Below, one piece after another: positions 1 through 7,308 of a stretch of DNA of 39,437 bases. The DNA comes from a bacterium. GTDB taxonomy: Bacteria > Chloroflexota > Chloroflexia > Chloroflexales > Kallotenuaceae. The DNA lies in the NCBI GenBank assembly GCA_016781525.1, contig JADDQE010000017.1:1-39437 (forward strand), given 5' to 3'. Below the pieces are notes generated by a model. It ran no database searches and was not told the DNA's origin. It saw nothing but the letters and a program-made list of their open reading frames with translations. The number at the start of each line of letters is the position of its first letter. Position 1 is the stretch's first letter. The position numbers were made by a program, and so were the translations under genes.

Positions 1-84
1 ATCTCTTCGTTAATTTCAGGTTAAGCAGCGGGGCATATCCTTCGGCCTTTTCTATGCGTATTAATAGATGTGGTGGCTTTAACC

Positions 85-120
85 GACGAGCGGACGACCA
101 CTACTGGTCGCCCGCTCGTC
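85..120. repeat. 16-bp inverted repeat (hairpin) upstream of pstS
   Basis: Arms 85-100 and 105-120 are complementary at 15 of 16 positions around the 4-nt loop CTAC, so the RNA would fold into a long hairpin. No T-run follows on either strand. The likeliest role is a terminator or processing hairpin for a gene to the left of the window. It could also separate the pst promoter from upstream transcription. Confidence 0.6.
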
Positions 121-248
121 ATGCCCCCGTGTGCCCGTGGTGCAAGTATGGTCGGGCACCGTCAAGACAACATTATCGTTTTGGTAAGCTTGTATGAAGC
201 TATTCCAAACGTATGTACAACGCTTGCTAGTCCGCAAAATAAGGACGC

Positions 249-267
249 GTTAAGGCTATGTTATACT
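249..267 (+). promoter_or_regulatory. pstS promoter: extended -10 with 11-bp-spaced GTTAA/GTTAT repeat
   Basis: TATACT at 262-267 is preceded by TG one base upstream (259-260), an extended -10 that predicts a start near 274 and a leader of about 26 nt. No good -35 is visible, as often in activator-dependent promoters. GTTAA (249) and GTTAT (260) are spaced exactly 11 bp across this element. A second GTTAA pair at 9 and 20 has the same spacing. Direct repeats with an 11-bp period are the hallmark of PhoB/PhoP boxes, so phosphate control is plausible but inferred. Confidence 0.45.
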
Positions 268-299
268 GCGGAGCGCAAAGAGACAGGGACAAGTGTTTC

Positions 300-1115
300 A
301 TGCGATATCATTGGATCGGGCTGGCGCTGCTGATCCTGACACTCGCCGGGTGTGGCCGGGCGACGTCAGCGGAGGAGCAGCAACTAACGCTCACTGGCTC
401 TACCTCAGTGACACCCTTCGCCGAGCAGCTCGCAGAGTTGTTCGAGCACGAACACCCCGGCAACAAGATTAACATTCAAGGGCTTGGCTCAAGTGCCGGC
501 ATACAGGCAGCGACGAACGGAACGGTAGAAATCGGCATGTCATCGCGGCATCTTGAAGAAGAGGAAACCGCGGAGCTCAAGCCGATCGAAATTGCGCGTG
601 ACGCGCTGGCAATCATTGTGCATCCCTCAAATCCGATTACGAATCTCTCAACCGAGCAAATCCGGCAAATTTTTACGGCACAGGTAACCAATTGGAGCGA
701 GGTTGGCGGGCCCGATGTCCCGATCGTGGTCGTTACGCGCGAGGCTGGCTCGGGCACCTATGGAGCGTTTGAAGAGTTGGTGATGAACAAGGAGCTACCG
801 GCGCCGAGCGCCTTGCGGCAGGGCTCGAACGGGGCGGTGCGGCAAATTGTCGCCAAAGATCCTGACGCGATCGGATATATCTCGCTCGGGATTGTGGATG
901 AGACGGTCAAGGCTGTGAGCGTCGATGGAGTCCAAGCATCGGCCGAGGCAGTACGCAGCGGTGAGTACAAGTTGGTTCGTCCGTTTCTGTTTGTGCAGCG
1001 CAAGGACGCCTCGCTCTCGCCGCTCGCGAGCACCTTCCTGGAGTTTGTGTTATCGCCGGAGGGGCAGGAGCAACTTGTCCAAGCCGGATTGGTCCAAGGA
1101 GCGGACGCACAATGA
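300..1115 (+). CDS. pstS: Phosphate ABC transporter substrate-binding lipoprotein PstS
   Basis: Extracytoplasmic phosphate receptor that hands phosphate to the PstCA channel. The start at 300 is chosen over an upstream ATG at 258 because only it places a lipoprotein signal at the N-terminus: Arg/His, a hydrophobic stretch, then the lipobox LAGC near residue 18. The mature part has the PstS pattern: TGSTSVTP, a GSSAG loop and TREAGSGTYGAFEE, the loops that wrap phosphate in this family. At 271 residues it belongs to the short PstS class. It is the first gene of pstSCAB, and its TGA overlaps the pstC ATG (ATGA at 1112-1115), indicating translational coupling. No phoU or phoR/phoB lies in the window. 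Confidence 0.93.
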   Translation: MRYHWIGLALLILTLAGCGRATSAEEQQLTLTGSTSVTPFAEQLAELFEHEHPGNKINIQGLGSSAGIQAATNGTVEIGMSSRHLEEEETAELKPIEIARDALAIIVHPSNPITNLSTEQIRQIFTAQVTNWSEVGGPDVPIVVVTREAGSGTYGAFEELVMNKELPAPSALRQGSNGAVRQIVAKDPDAIGYISLGIVDETVKAVSVDGVQASAEAVRSGEYKLVRPFLFVQRKDASLSPLASTFLEFVLSPEGQEQLVQAGLVQGADAQ

Positions 1116-2041
1116 AAGAGCGACTGATTGGTTTTCTGCTGTTTCTGTCGGCGCTCGTGTCGCTTGCGTCGCTCGCCGTCATCACATTTTTCATTTTTGA
1201 GGCCGGCCTCCCGCTTATTTTTAAGGTCGGGCTAGGCACCTTTTTGGAAAGCAGCGCCTGGAGTCCGAGCGGCAAAAACCCGCAGTTCGGCATCGCATCG
1301 ATGATTCTTGGCTCGGTTTGGGTAACGCTGGGCGCTATCGTCGTGGGTGTGCCGCTTGGCTTGGCTGTAGCAATCTTCTCGGCGGAGCTTGCGCCGCCGC
1401 GCCTCGCGGCGATCATTCGTCCCGTAATCCAGCTACTGGCCGGTATTCCATCCGTGATCTACGGCTTTATCGGGCTCACCATCCTTGCACCACTCGTGCG
1501 CACCACCCTTGGCGGGCCTGGACTCAGCGTGCTGACGGCAGCCCTGATCCTTGGGATCATGATCCTGCCGAGCATCGTCAGTATTTCGGAGGACGCTCTA
1601 CGAGCCGTTCCACGCGCCTACCGTGAAGGTGCATTGGCCGTGGGTGCAACGCCCTGGCAGACAATCTGGCGCGTACTGGTGCCAGCCGCGCGGTCGGGGA
1701 TCGTCGCCAGCATTATCCTCGGCATGGGTCGTGCGCTAGGCGAGACAATGGCAGTGATTATGATGCTCGGCAACGCGCTGCAGGTGCCGCGCTCACCGCT
1801 CGACTCCGCCACAACCTTGACAAGCAACATTGGCTTGGAGCTGGCCTATGCCAGCGGCGCGCATCGTGAGGCGCTCTTTGCGACGGGTGTCGTCCTATTT
1901 GTGCTAATCATGGTGCTGAACATGCTTGCGAATGTGTTAACCGGTCGCGTCGTGCTCTGGCGCACACGACTGCCAGTTTCGCGCTCGATCTTCGCGCGCC
2001 TCCGCGGGCGACAGCCGGCGGGTGATAGGAGCGGATCATGA
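1112..2041 (+). CDS. pstC: Phosphate ABC transporter permease PstC
   Basis: One of the two membrane permeases that form the phosphate channel. The 309-residue protein is very hydrophobic, with about six membrane segments, the first near residues 10-32. It carries the binding-protein-dependent permease signature around EGALAVGATPWQT (roughly residues 170-182) and the Pst-type GMGRALGETMAV segment. PstC usually has the longer loop after the first helix, and this one has it (residues 45-60). It overlaps pstS by 4 bp and pstA by 4 bp (ATGA at 2038-2041), so the three are almost certainly co-transcribed and translationally coupled. Confidence 0.93.
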   Translation: MKERLIGFLLFLSALVSLASLAVITFFIFEAGLPLIFKVGLGTFLESSAWSPSGKNPQFGIASMILGSVWVTLGAIVVGVPLGLAVAIFSAELAPPRLAAIIRPVIQLLAGIPSVIYGFIGLTILAPLVRTTLGGPGLSVLTAALILGIMILPSIVSISEDALRAVPRAYREGALAVGATPWQTIWRVLVPAARSGIVASIILGMGRALGETMAVIMMLGNALQVPRSPLDSATTLTSNIGLELAYASGAHREALFATGVVLFVLIMVLNMLANVLTGRVVLWRTRLPVSRSIFARLRGRQPAGDRSGS

Positions 2042-2874
2042 ACCGCCACCAATCACAGCGCGCTGCCTATGGCTGCTTATGGGCCGCGGCGAGCATAACG
2101 ATCGTTATTCTGGCCATCATTATTATGTACGTTCTGTTACAGGGTTTGCCCTATCTGAGTCTCAACTTTCTCTTCGGGCGGCCCGAAGCCCAGGGACGGG
2201 AAGGCGGTATAATGCCGGCTATTCTCGGCACCTTGGCGCTGGGAGCGCTGTCGCTGATTATTGCGGTACCCCTAGGTGTGGGTGCTGCGGTCTTCCTCAC
2301 GGAGTACACGCGGCCGAGCGCCCTGACCACGATGATGCGCTTCGGCACAGACTCGCTGGCAGGGGTCCCGTCGATTATCTTTGGCCTCTTCGGGTTTATC
2401 TTTTTCGTGACGCGCCTGAACCTGAGCTGGTCGCTGCTCGCCGGCAGCCTCACTCTGGCTCTGATGGTCTTGCCCACCCTGATCCGCACTGCCGAGGAGG
2501 CCATCCGCGCCGTGCCGGTCTCGTACCGCGAGGTGAGCTACGGGCTGGGAGCATCCCGCTGGCAAATGGTGCGCACGGTCGTTCTGCCGAATGCGCTGCC
2601 GGGTATCGTCACAGGCATTATTCTGAGCTTTGGTCGGGCCGTTGGCGAGACTGCCGCCGTCATCTTTACCGCTGGAACTGCACTCAATATTCCAACGTCG
2701 GTCTTTTCGCCGACCCGAACGATGGCGGTGCACTTCTATATTTTAGCGGTTGAGGGTATCTCGCTGCCGATGGCCTATGCGACCGGAGCCGTGCTGATCG
2801 TAACGATTCTGATTATTAACGTCGCTGCCAACCTGTTTATCAGCCGGGGCATCGCCCGAACTGTCCGGCGGTAG
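2038..2874 (+). CDS. pstA: Phosphate ABC transporter permease PstA
   Basis: Second permease of the Pst channel, 278 residues, about six membrane helices. The EAA-loop region EVSYGLGASRWQM (about residues 165-177) would contact PstB, and SFGRAVGETAAVIFTAG is the PstA counterpart of the PstC GRALGET segment. It starts on the ATG that overlaps the pstC stop. After its stop, 32 nt separate it from pstB, the only real gap in the operon. Confidence 0.92.
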   Translation: MNRHQSQRAAYGCLWAAASITIVILAIIIMYVLLQGLPYLSLNFLFGRPEAQGREGGIMPAILGTLALGALSLIIAVPLGVGAAVFLTEYTRPSALTTMMRFGTDSLAGVPSIIFGLFGFIFFVTRLNLSWSLLAGSLTLALMVLPTLIRTAEEAIRAVPVSYREVSYGLGASRWQMVRTVVLPNALPGIVTGIILSFGRAVGETAAVIFTAGTALNIPTSVFSPTRTMAVHFYILAVEGISLPMAYATGAVLIVTILIINVAANLFISRGIARTVRR

Positions 2875-2906
2875 CATATCGTAAGCTAGGACCCGCGTAG
2901 AGCGCT

Positions 2907-3668
2907 ATGAGCGATATCAAGATTCAGATTGATCACTTCTCGTACACATACGGCGACGAGCCGCCGGTCCTACGCAACATCACCCTTAATGTCCGGCGTA
3001 ACTCGATCCTGACAATCTTCGGCCCCGCACGCGGTGGCAAAACAACCCTGCTGCGCTCACTGAACCGCCTCACCGATATCGACGAGCCAGGGAAGCGTCA
3101 GGGCCGTATATTGCTCGACGGCCAGGATATTTATGCTCCCAGCGTCGACGTTCCATCGCTGCGGCGGCGCATCGGGATGGTCTTCGCATTGCCGGTTGCC
3201 CTGCCGATGAGTATTTTCGACAACATCGCGTACGGGCCGCGGCTACAGGGAGTTCGATCGCCCTCGCGGTTAAGCGATCTTGTCCAGTTCGCGCTCGAAG
3301 CCGCCGCACTATGGGATGAGGTTCGTGATCGCCTGGACTCGTCGGCGCTGGCCCTGTCAGGTGGTCAGCAGCAGCGTTTATCGATCGCCCGTGTGCTGGC
3401 GCTCGAGCCCGAGGTAATACTTTTGGACGAGCCGACTGCGGCGCTCGATCCGATCTCCACGGCGAAAATCGAGGAGGCGTTGATTACCCTCAAGAGCGAG
3501 TACACAATTGTGATCGCACCGCACAACGTCCAGCAGGCCGGCCGAGTTGCCGACGACGCGGCCTTCTTTCTGATGGGGGAATGTGTCGAGGCCGGGCCTG
3601 CGTCTCAGCTCTTTACAGTGCCGCGCGACCGCCGCACCGAGGACTATATCACGGGCCGCTTCGGGTAG
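2907..3668 (+). CDS. pstB: Phosphate ABC transporter ATPase PstB (Q-loop variant)
   Basis: ATP-hydrolysing subunit that powers phosphate import. In the 253 residues I see Walker A as GPARGGKTT (39-47), the ABC signature LSGGQQQR (150-157), Walker B ILLDEP (171-176), the D-loop ALDP (179-182) and the switch histidine H206 in PHNVQQA. Oddities: Walker A reads PARG where most PstB have PSGC, and the Q-loop reads MVFALPVALPM (91-101) where the family norm is MVFQ, so the Gln that coordinates Mg and couples to the permease is Ala. The MSIFDNIAYGPR stretch after it is otherwise typical PstB. It follows pstA by 32 nt. Confidence 0.9.
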   Translation: MSDIKIQIDHFSYTYGDEPPVLRNITLNVRRNSILTIFGPARGGKTTLLRSLNRLTDIDEPGKRQGRILLDGQDIYAPSVDVPSLRRRIGMVFALPVALPMSIFDNIAYGPRLQGVRSPSRLSDLVQFALEAAALWDEVRDRLDSSALALSGGQQQRLSIARVLALEPEVILLDEPTAALDPISTAKIEEALITLKSEYTIVIAPHNVQQAGRVADDAAFFLMGECVEAGPASQLFTVPRDRRTEDYITGRFG

Positions 3669-3769
3669 CCTCCTTGGAGTGATCCAACCTCCGAAGGGGT
3701 GGCACGCCGTATGCAACGACCCTTGCAAGAGATGAGTATTCGCTCGTGGCTACATGAGGAGGACGAGGA

Positions 3770-4351
3770 ATGGATTTGTTGCAAAACTTACTCGGTGGTG
3801 GACAGCAACGTCAGGAATTTCAGGAGTTTGCCAATCGCTACGACCAGGGACCGCCCTACCAGGGCTTCCCGGGTGAAGAGGCTTACCAGCGCTATCAGCA
3901 AATTGCGCCGCAGCTGCCACCTGATGTGTATGAAGACGCGGCTCGCGAGTCATTCAGCCGTATGTCTCCACAGGAGCGACAGCAGTTCGGCCAAATGCTG
4001 CGCCAACGCTCGCAGCAGCAGGGCGTCAACTTTCCCGACGTTAACCACGACGGCATCGACGATCGCATGCAGGATCCAAATTACCTTGCGCAAATAACAG
4101 GCCGGATGCACCAGCAGCAGCCGAATCTACTGGGACAACTGCTCGGTGGTGGACAGCAGCAAGCACTCGGCGGCGGGGGTATCGGCGACCTGCTTAACAA
4201 TCCGCTGGCCAAGGCGGCTCTCGGCGGCATCGCGGCGATGGCCGTCAAGCGCATGATGAGCGGCGGATCCGGCGGCAACCAGGGTGGTCGCGGCGGCAAC
4301 CAGGGTGGTTTTGGCGGTAACCAGGGCGGCTTCGGCGGCATTCCGATGTAG
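3770..4351 (+). CDS. Hypothetical Gln/Gly-rich protein with a Ca-loop-like motif
   Basis: I do not recognise a family. The 193-residue protein starts after a strong Shine-Dalgarno (GAGGAGG, 3756-3762). Residues 14-85 are Gln- and Tyr-rich and probably helical. Residues 90-98 read DVNHDGIDD, like the acidic loop of dockerin, EF-hand or thrombospondin type-3 calcium sites. LLGGGQQ occurs twice (7-13 and 124-130). A small hydrophobic patch (about 143-160) precedes a Gly/Asn/Gln tail built from three near-identical 7-residue units. No signal peptide or clear membrane span is visible. It lies 101 nt downstream of pstB on the same strand and might be read through from it, but a link to phosphate uptake is not shown. 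Confidence 0.75.
   Translation: MDLLQNLLGGGQQRQEFQEFANRYDQGPPYQGFPGEEAYQRYQQIAPQLPPDVYEDAARESFSRMSPQERQQFGQMLRQRSQQQGVNFPDVNHDGIDDRMQDPNYLAQITGRMHQQQPNLLGQLLGGGQQQALGGGGIGDLLNNPLAKAALGGIAAMAVKRMMSGGSGGNQGGRGGNQGGFGGNQGGFGGIPM
4271..4333 (+). repeat. Three tandem 21-bp in-frame repeats (Gly-Asn-Gln tail)
   Basis: Units 4271-4291, 4292-4312 and 4313-4333 each encode GGNQGG plus R or F. The first two are nearly identical in DNA; the third differs mostly at third positions, as expected for an older duplication under protein-level selection. Copy number could vary between strains. Confidence 0.85.
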
Positions 4352-4365
4352 GCTCATCCAGGGCA

Positions 4366-4386
4366 GGCGCGCTGAGCAAGCGCGCC
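4366..4386. terminator. Hairpin between convergent genes
   Basis: GGCGCGCT (4366-4373) and AGCGCGCC (4379-4386) form a perfect 8-bp GC stem with a 5-nt loop, placed between the stop codons of two convergent genes (4351 and 4389). No T-run is present, so it is a possible bidirectional terminator rather than a canonical one. Confidence 0.5.
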
Positions 4387-4388
4387 GG

Positions 4389-4631
4389 CTACCCAAGCTC
4401 CAGCACAGTTAATCCCCGCTCCAGCATAAAATTCTGTACTTCGGGCACGTCCCGCAGCGCGACGACCCGCCGTTCACCCCCACGCTCGACAACGACCTCA
4501 AACCCAGTGACACGCCCATGTATTCCGTGGTATATGCTGCGCTGGAGTACTGGTTCCTCGATTACCCAGCCCGCCATTAGCCAGGACCGCAACTGATCGA
4601 GCCGTGGCTCACCGCTTCCTGCCCGCTCCAC
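4389..4631 (-). CDS. Small hypothetical protein (80 aa)
   Basis: Unrecognised. An 80-residue start at the GTG at 4631 is preferred because AGGAGGAG (4641-4648) lies 9 nt upstream; a longer GTG start at 4688 has no such site. The sequence looks like a real folded domain: a helix (RLDQLRSWLMAGWVIEEPVL) followed by beta-rich GRVTGFEVVVERGGERRVVALRDVPEV and a short C-terminal helix. There is no signal or membrane segment. It lies downstream of the tRNA-Arg/tRNA-Ser unit and its terminator, on the same strand. Confidence 0.65.
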   Translation of the reverse strand: MERAGSGEPRLDQLRSWLMAGWVIEEPVLQRSIYHGIHGRVTGFEVVVERGGERRVVALRDVPEVQNFMLERGLTVLELG

Positions 4632-4720
4632 AATGCTCCCCTCCTCCTGTGCGCTTCGAGGAGATCCTACACTGCGGATGTTAAGCACAAAGGTCAGTGC
4701 GCTTAAGCTGCTTTAACGAT

Positions 4721-4757
4721 AAAAAGAGCAGCTCCAGGTATAACCTAGAGCTGCTCT
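4721..4757 (-). terminator. Rho-independent terminator of the tRNA unit
   Basis: Arms 4725-4734 and 4748-4757 are a perfect 10-bp stem, extended by an inner AGG/CCT pairing. On the minus strand the stem is followed by a run of T residues (4721-4724), as a canonical intrinsic terminator requires. It sits just beyond the 3' end of tRNA-Ser. Confidence 0.87.
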
Positions 4758-4760
4758 GAT

Positions 4761-4846
4761 TGGAGGAGGGGGCGGGATTCGAACCCGCGAGGCTCTCGCC
4801 TACCGCATTTCGAGGGCGGCACTTTCGACCACTCAGACACCCCTCC
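4761..4846 (-). tRNA. tRNA-Ser (anticodon CGA)
   Basis: Reading the minus strand, GGAGGGG starts the acceptor stem at 4846 and its partner ends just before an encoded CCA (4761-4763). The anticodon loop is CTCGAAA, giving anticodon CGA for UCG serine codons. A long variable arm (GGCGAGAGCC region) confirms the class II tRNA-Ser type, and the T arm contains GGTTCGAATCC. The innermost anticodon-stem pair (31-39) reads C-T, a mismatch. The base before CCA is T. It is transcribed with tRNA-Arg. Confidence 0.93.
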
Positions 4847-4919
4847 GGATGAATTGTGAGGCCAGCGGACAAACGTTCGACGGGGGCTAGATACCACCTC
4901 ACGCTCATCCTTGGTTTCG

Positions 4920-4996
4920 TGGCGACCCCGGCGCGACTCGAACGCGCGACCTCTTCCTCCGCAGGGAAGCGCTCTAATCCACTGAGCTACGGGGTC
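4920..4996 (-). tRNA. tRNA-Arg (anticodon GCG)
   Basis: A 77-nt cloverleaf on the minus strand: acceptor stem GACCCCG paired with CGGGGTC, discriminator G, encoded CCA (4920-4922). The D arm contains AGCTCAGTGGATTAGAGC. The anticodon stem CTTCC/GGAAG encloses CTGCGGA, so the anticodon is GCG, reading CGC and CGU. Most bacteria use ACG, edited to ICG, for these codons. It precedes tRNA-Ser in the same transcript. Confidence 0.94.
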
Positions 4997-5009
4997 CTAG
5001 CACGGGCGT

Positions 5010-5038
5010 ACTGTACCACAGCGAGGTGGCCTATGCAA
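5010..5038 (-). promoter_or_regulatory. Promoter of the tRNA-Arg/tRNA-Ser unit
   Basis: On the minus strand, TTGCAT (5033-5038) and TACAGT (5010-5015) are separated by 17 bp, with TG one base before the -10 (extended -10). The predicted start near 5003 is only a few bases before the mature tRNA-Arg 5' end. Confidence 0.75.
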
Positions 5039-5132
5039 GTTTCTGTAGCGCCCGGTTGCAGGAACGGGTTGTGCTACCCAGCGTGGAGACACCGTCATCC
5101 GCGCTGTCGAGGAGGCCGGAGGGAGCCGCACC

Positions 5133-6317
5133 ATGGAAATATCGGCCGCTGCATCACGTCGCGAGGACTACGATATCGTCGTGATCGGTGGTGGTCCCGC
5201 TGGCAGCGCGGCCGCGCTCCGTCTCGCTCGGGCCGGGCTCGAGGTAATCCAGCTGGAGCGTAGAATTTTTCATGCCCGGACAAGCGATGCCTTACGCTCA
5301 GGGGAGGGGCTCCCCCCTGCGGCGATGCGCGAAATCCGAGCGCTCGACCTGCCCACTCACGACAGCTGGACGTTGAGCAAGGTCCATCAGCTGTTGATTC
5401 GTTGGCACAATGGCCGTGCCACATATGACGCGCTGCCGAAACATCAACCGCTGACCCTGATCGACCGCGAGAGCTTCGACCACGCGCTGTTTCAGGCTGC
5501 GGCGGCAGCTGGCGCCAATACCCGCCAGGGCTGGCGGGTGCGCGAGCTCACGTTTGGCCAGCAGGGGGTCTGCAACGGCGTGCTCGCTGTCGACCCGGAT
5601 GGCGTGCCCGTGCAGCTTCGAGCCAAGCTGGTTATCGACGCAGGTGGACGAAACGCCCCGAGTATCACGCAGCTTGGCCTGCGGCAAACTGGCCGCGGCC
5701 CGCAATTTATCGTGGTTGCCCTGTATTTCGATGCGCTCGCGGAACTGGAGGCGGAATGCTGGGAGATGCATCTTTGGGCCACACCCCAGCTCGCAGTCAT
5801 GCAGGCAACGCAGATGGCCGATGGTCTAGTACGCTGTGGCCTCGCCGTCAACCTGGACGCAAAGCAGCGCCAACCTGCACATCGTCCGGCCCACCTCTTT
5901 TGGCACCACGTTCAGTCGAATCCTCACCTCCAGCAACGCCTGCGCGCAGCCCACCAGGTCCGTCCCCCCTATGCCCGAGCGGAGCTAGCTTACTCGGTAC
6001 GCCATATGGCGCTCCCAGGCTTGCTGCTTGTCGGTGACGCGACCGGCTATCTCAATCCCATCCTGGGCGACGGCATCTGGTCGGCACTCCGCTCGGCCGC
6101 GCTAGCAAGCGAGGTAGCCCTACGGGCCTATCATGCGAGTGACGTCTCACAGAGGCGACTCGCAGAGTACGAGCGGCGCTGGAGAAAGCAGCGCCGGCTG
6201 CGCTGGCTCATCGCGCGAACACTGCTGCATGGCTATGCGCATCCAGCGTTGCTGGCAGCGCCCGCCTACCTCGCGCCGATGCGGCGTGTATTGCTGAGCG
6301 CGCTCATGCGGCCTTGA
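5133..6317 (+). CDS. FAD-dependent oxidoreductase, geranylgeranyl-reductase-like
   Basis: A 394-residue flavoprotein of the geranylgeranyl reductase / aromatic hydroxylase superfamily. The N-terminal Rossmann motif VVIGGGPAGSAAALRLARAG (16-35) ends with the acidic residue of LER near 43 that binds the FAD ribose. DAGGRN (about 171-176) and LLLVGDATGYLNPILGDG (about 296-313) are the second and third FAD contacts of the group. RTSDALRSGEGLPP (about 49-62) matches the isoalloxazine-proximal loop. The substrate cannot be inferred; lipid isoprenoid reduction or tailoring oxidation are both possible. A purine-rich Shine-Dalgarno (GGAGGGAG) precedes the ATG. It stands alone, divergent from the tRNA unit. 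Confidence 0.82.
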   Translation: MEISAAASRREDYDIVVIGGGPAGSAAALRLARAGLEVIQLERRIFHARTSDALRSGEGLPPAAMREIRALDLPTHDSWTLSKVHQLLIRWHNGRATYDALPKHQPLTLIDRESFDHALFQAAAAAGANTRQGWRVRELTFGQQGVCNGVLAVDPDGVPVQLRAKLVIDAGGRNAPSITQLGLRQTGRGPQFIVVALYFDALAELEAECWEMHLWATPQLAVMQATQMADGLVRCGLAVNLDAKQRQPAHRPAHLFWHHVQSNPHLQQRLRAAHQVRPPYARAELAYSVRHMALPGLLLVGDATGYLNPILGDGIWSALRSAALASEVALRAYHASDVSQRRLAEYERRWRKQRRLRWLIARTLLHGYAHPALLAAPAYLAPMRRVLLSALMRP

Positions 6318-6434
6318 CGGCAAGCCCACTGAGCACGGCGTCGGTTTTGCCCTCGTAGCGATTTGTGAACCCAAACGATCGTTAGTCGATCATCACGGCT
6401 GTTCGATTATGTCACGAAGAAGGCCTCGAGATGC

Positions 6435-6486
6435 TGTGAATGTCCAGATAGAGGGGCGAGGTCCCCGTACTGTGCCGACATTCACA
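6435..6486. repeat. Two-level inverted repeat downstream of the membrane-protein gene
   Basis: TGTGAATGTC (6435-6444) and GACATTCACA (6477-6486) are perfect 10-bp arms. The 32-nt loop contains a second stem (GGGG/CCCC around 6452-6465). It lies between the stops of two convergent genes (6317 and 6499), so a terminator role is likely although no T-run follows. Confidence 0.6.
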
Positions 6487-6498
6487 AAAGCGGACCAG

Positions 6499-6834
6499 TT
6501 ATCGAATGGGGATGAACTCCCGCGGGGTGACCGGCCAGATGGCGCACCAGAGCACGAACATGAGCAGAGGTAGGCACAGCGCGACCAAGGTCGGGAGGCG
6601 CCACGAGCCGAACCAGACGAGCAAGCTCGTGCCGACCGCCACGATCCAGGTGAATGTCAGCGTAACCAGCGAGAAAAACGAGCCGAGACCGCCATTCATC
6701 CATTTTACGGTGAGGTAGAGGCCAAAGCTCGTGTAGGCAACACAGCCGAGGGCGAAGAGACCTAGCGCGCCGCGGCCCCACTGTGCCAAACGATCGGACG
6801 ACTGCCGAGCCGAGGTGGAAAGTTGCTCCGGCAT
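6499..6834 (-). CDS. Small integral membrane protein (111 aa)
   Basis: Unrecognised. The 111 residues have a polar N-terminus (1-20), then three predicted membrane helices at about 22-43, 52-72 and 79-100, with a short charged C-terminus. GAAAGG lies about 5 nt before the ATG at 6834. An overlapping frame at 6482-6781 gives no membrane pattern and is discarded. It is isolated between convergent and intergenic sequence, so its context says nothing about its role. Confidence 0.6.
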   Translation of the reverse strand: MPEQLSTSARQSSDRLAQWGRGALGLFALGCVAYTSFGLYLTVKWMNGGLGSFFSLVTLTFTWIVAVGTSLLVWFGSWRLPTLVALCLPLLMFVLWCAIWPVTPREFIPIR

Positions 6835-7234
6835 AAATACCTTTCGGGTAGTGATGAAGCGGTTGGCCGCTAGCGTAGCAGGTGAACCCGAGAGAACGCG
6901 AGCGGGCTACAAGGTACTCGAGTCAGGGATGAGCACCGACGAGAGGGGCCATGGTTGCCAACCTACTGGTGCCGGAGGGAGAGAAACCGCTGGTGGTATT
7001 TATCAATGAGGATTAGTACGCTGATAGAATTCAGCGACATCACAGAACCAATCCCAGGTAACGCATAGGGCCTCCTCCGGTCGAGCCGCGCTGAGGGATT
7101 ACTCCAAGTCCCCTCGATACGGGCGTTCCTTATCACCCGCTCGCGTTTGTGTACACCGAGCAGAGCAGAGCAGGCCGGCCATCTTGAGAAGGGTCTGTGA
7201 GCCCACGCATTTCGGCACGCGCTCTACGAAGATA
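6835..7234. other. Gene-free stretch between the membrane protein and lon
   Basis: About 400 bp with no reading frame showing a recognisable domain or ribosome-binding site. It contains a small perfect hairpin (CGCTGA 7019-7024 with TCAGCG 7031-7036) and a short GAGCA triplication near 7158-7176. I see no tRNA, known riboswitch motif or promoter strong enough to call. Confidence 0.5.
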
Positions 7235-7275
7235 GTTGAACCCCTCGGAGGTTAAAATCCTCCGAGGGGTTCAAC
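7235..7275 (-). terminator. lon terminator (17-bp perfect hairpin)
   Basis: Arms 7235-7251 and 7259-7275 are perfectly complementary over 17 bp with a 7-nt A/T loop, placed 33 nt after the lon stop codon. A T-run is lacking, but stem length and position argue for termination or 3'-end protection. Confidence 0.78.
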
Positions 7276-7308
7276 ATAACGTGATCGTTCGATCGTAACG
7301 ACTCAGGT

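Noticed and set aside
907-1416. 169-codon frame on the minus strand across pstS/pstC
   Set aside because: It is antisense to two clearly homologous genes, has a low-complexity Arg/Ala/Pro composition and no domain; a shadow of GC-rich coding DNA.
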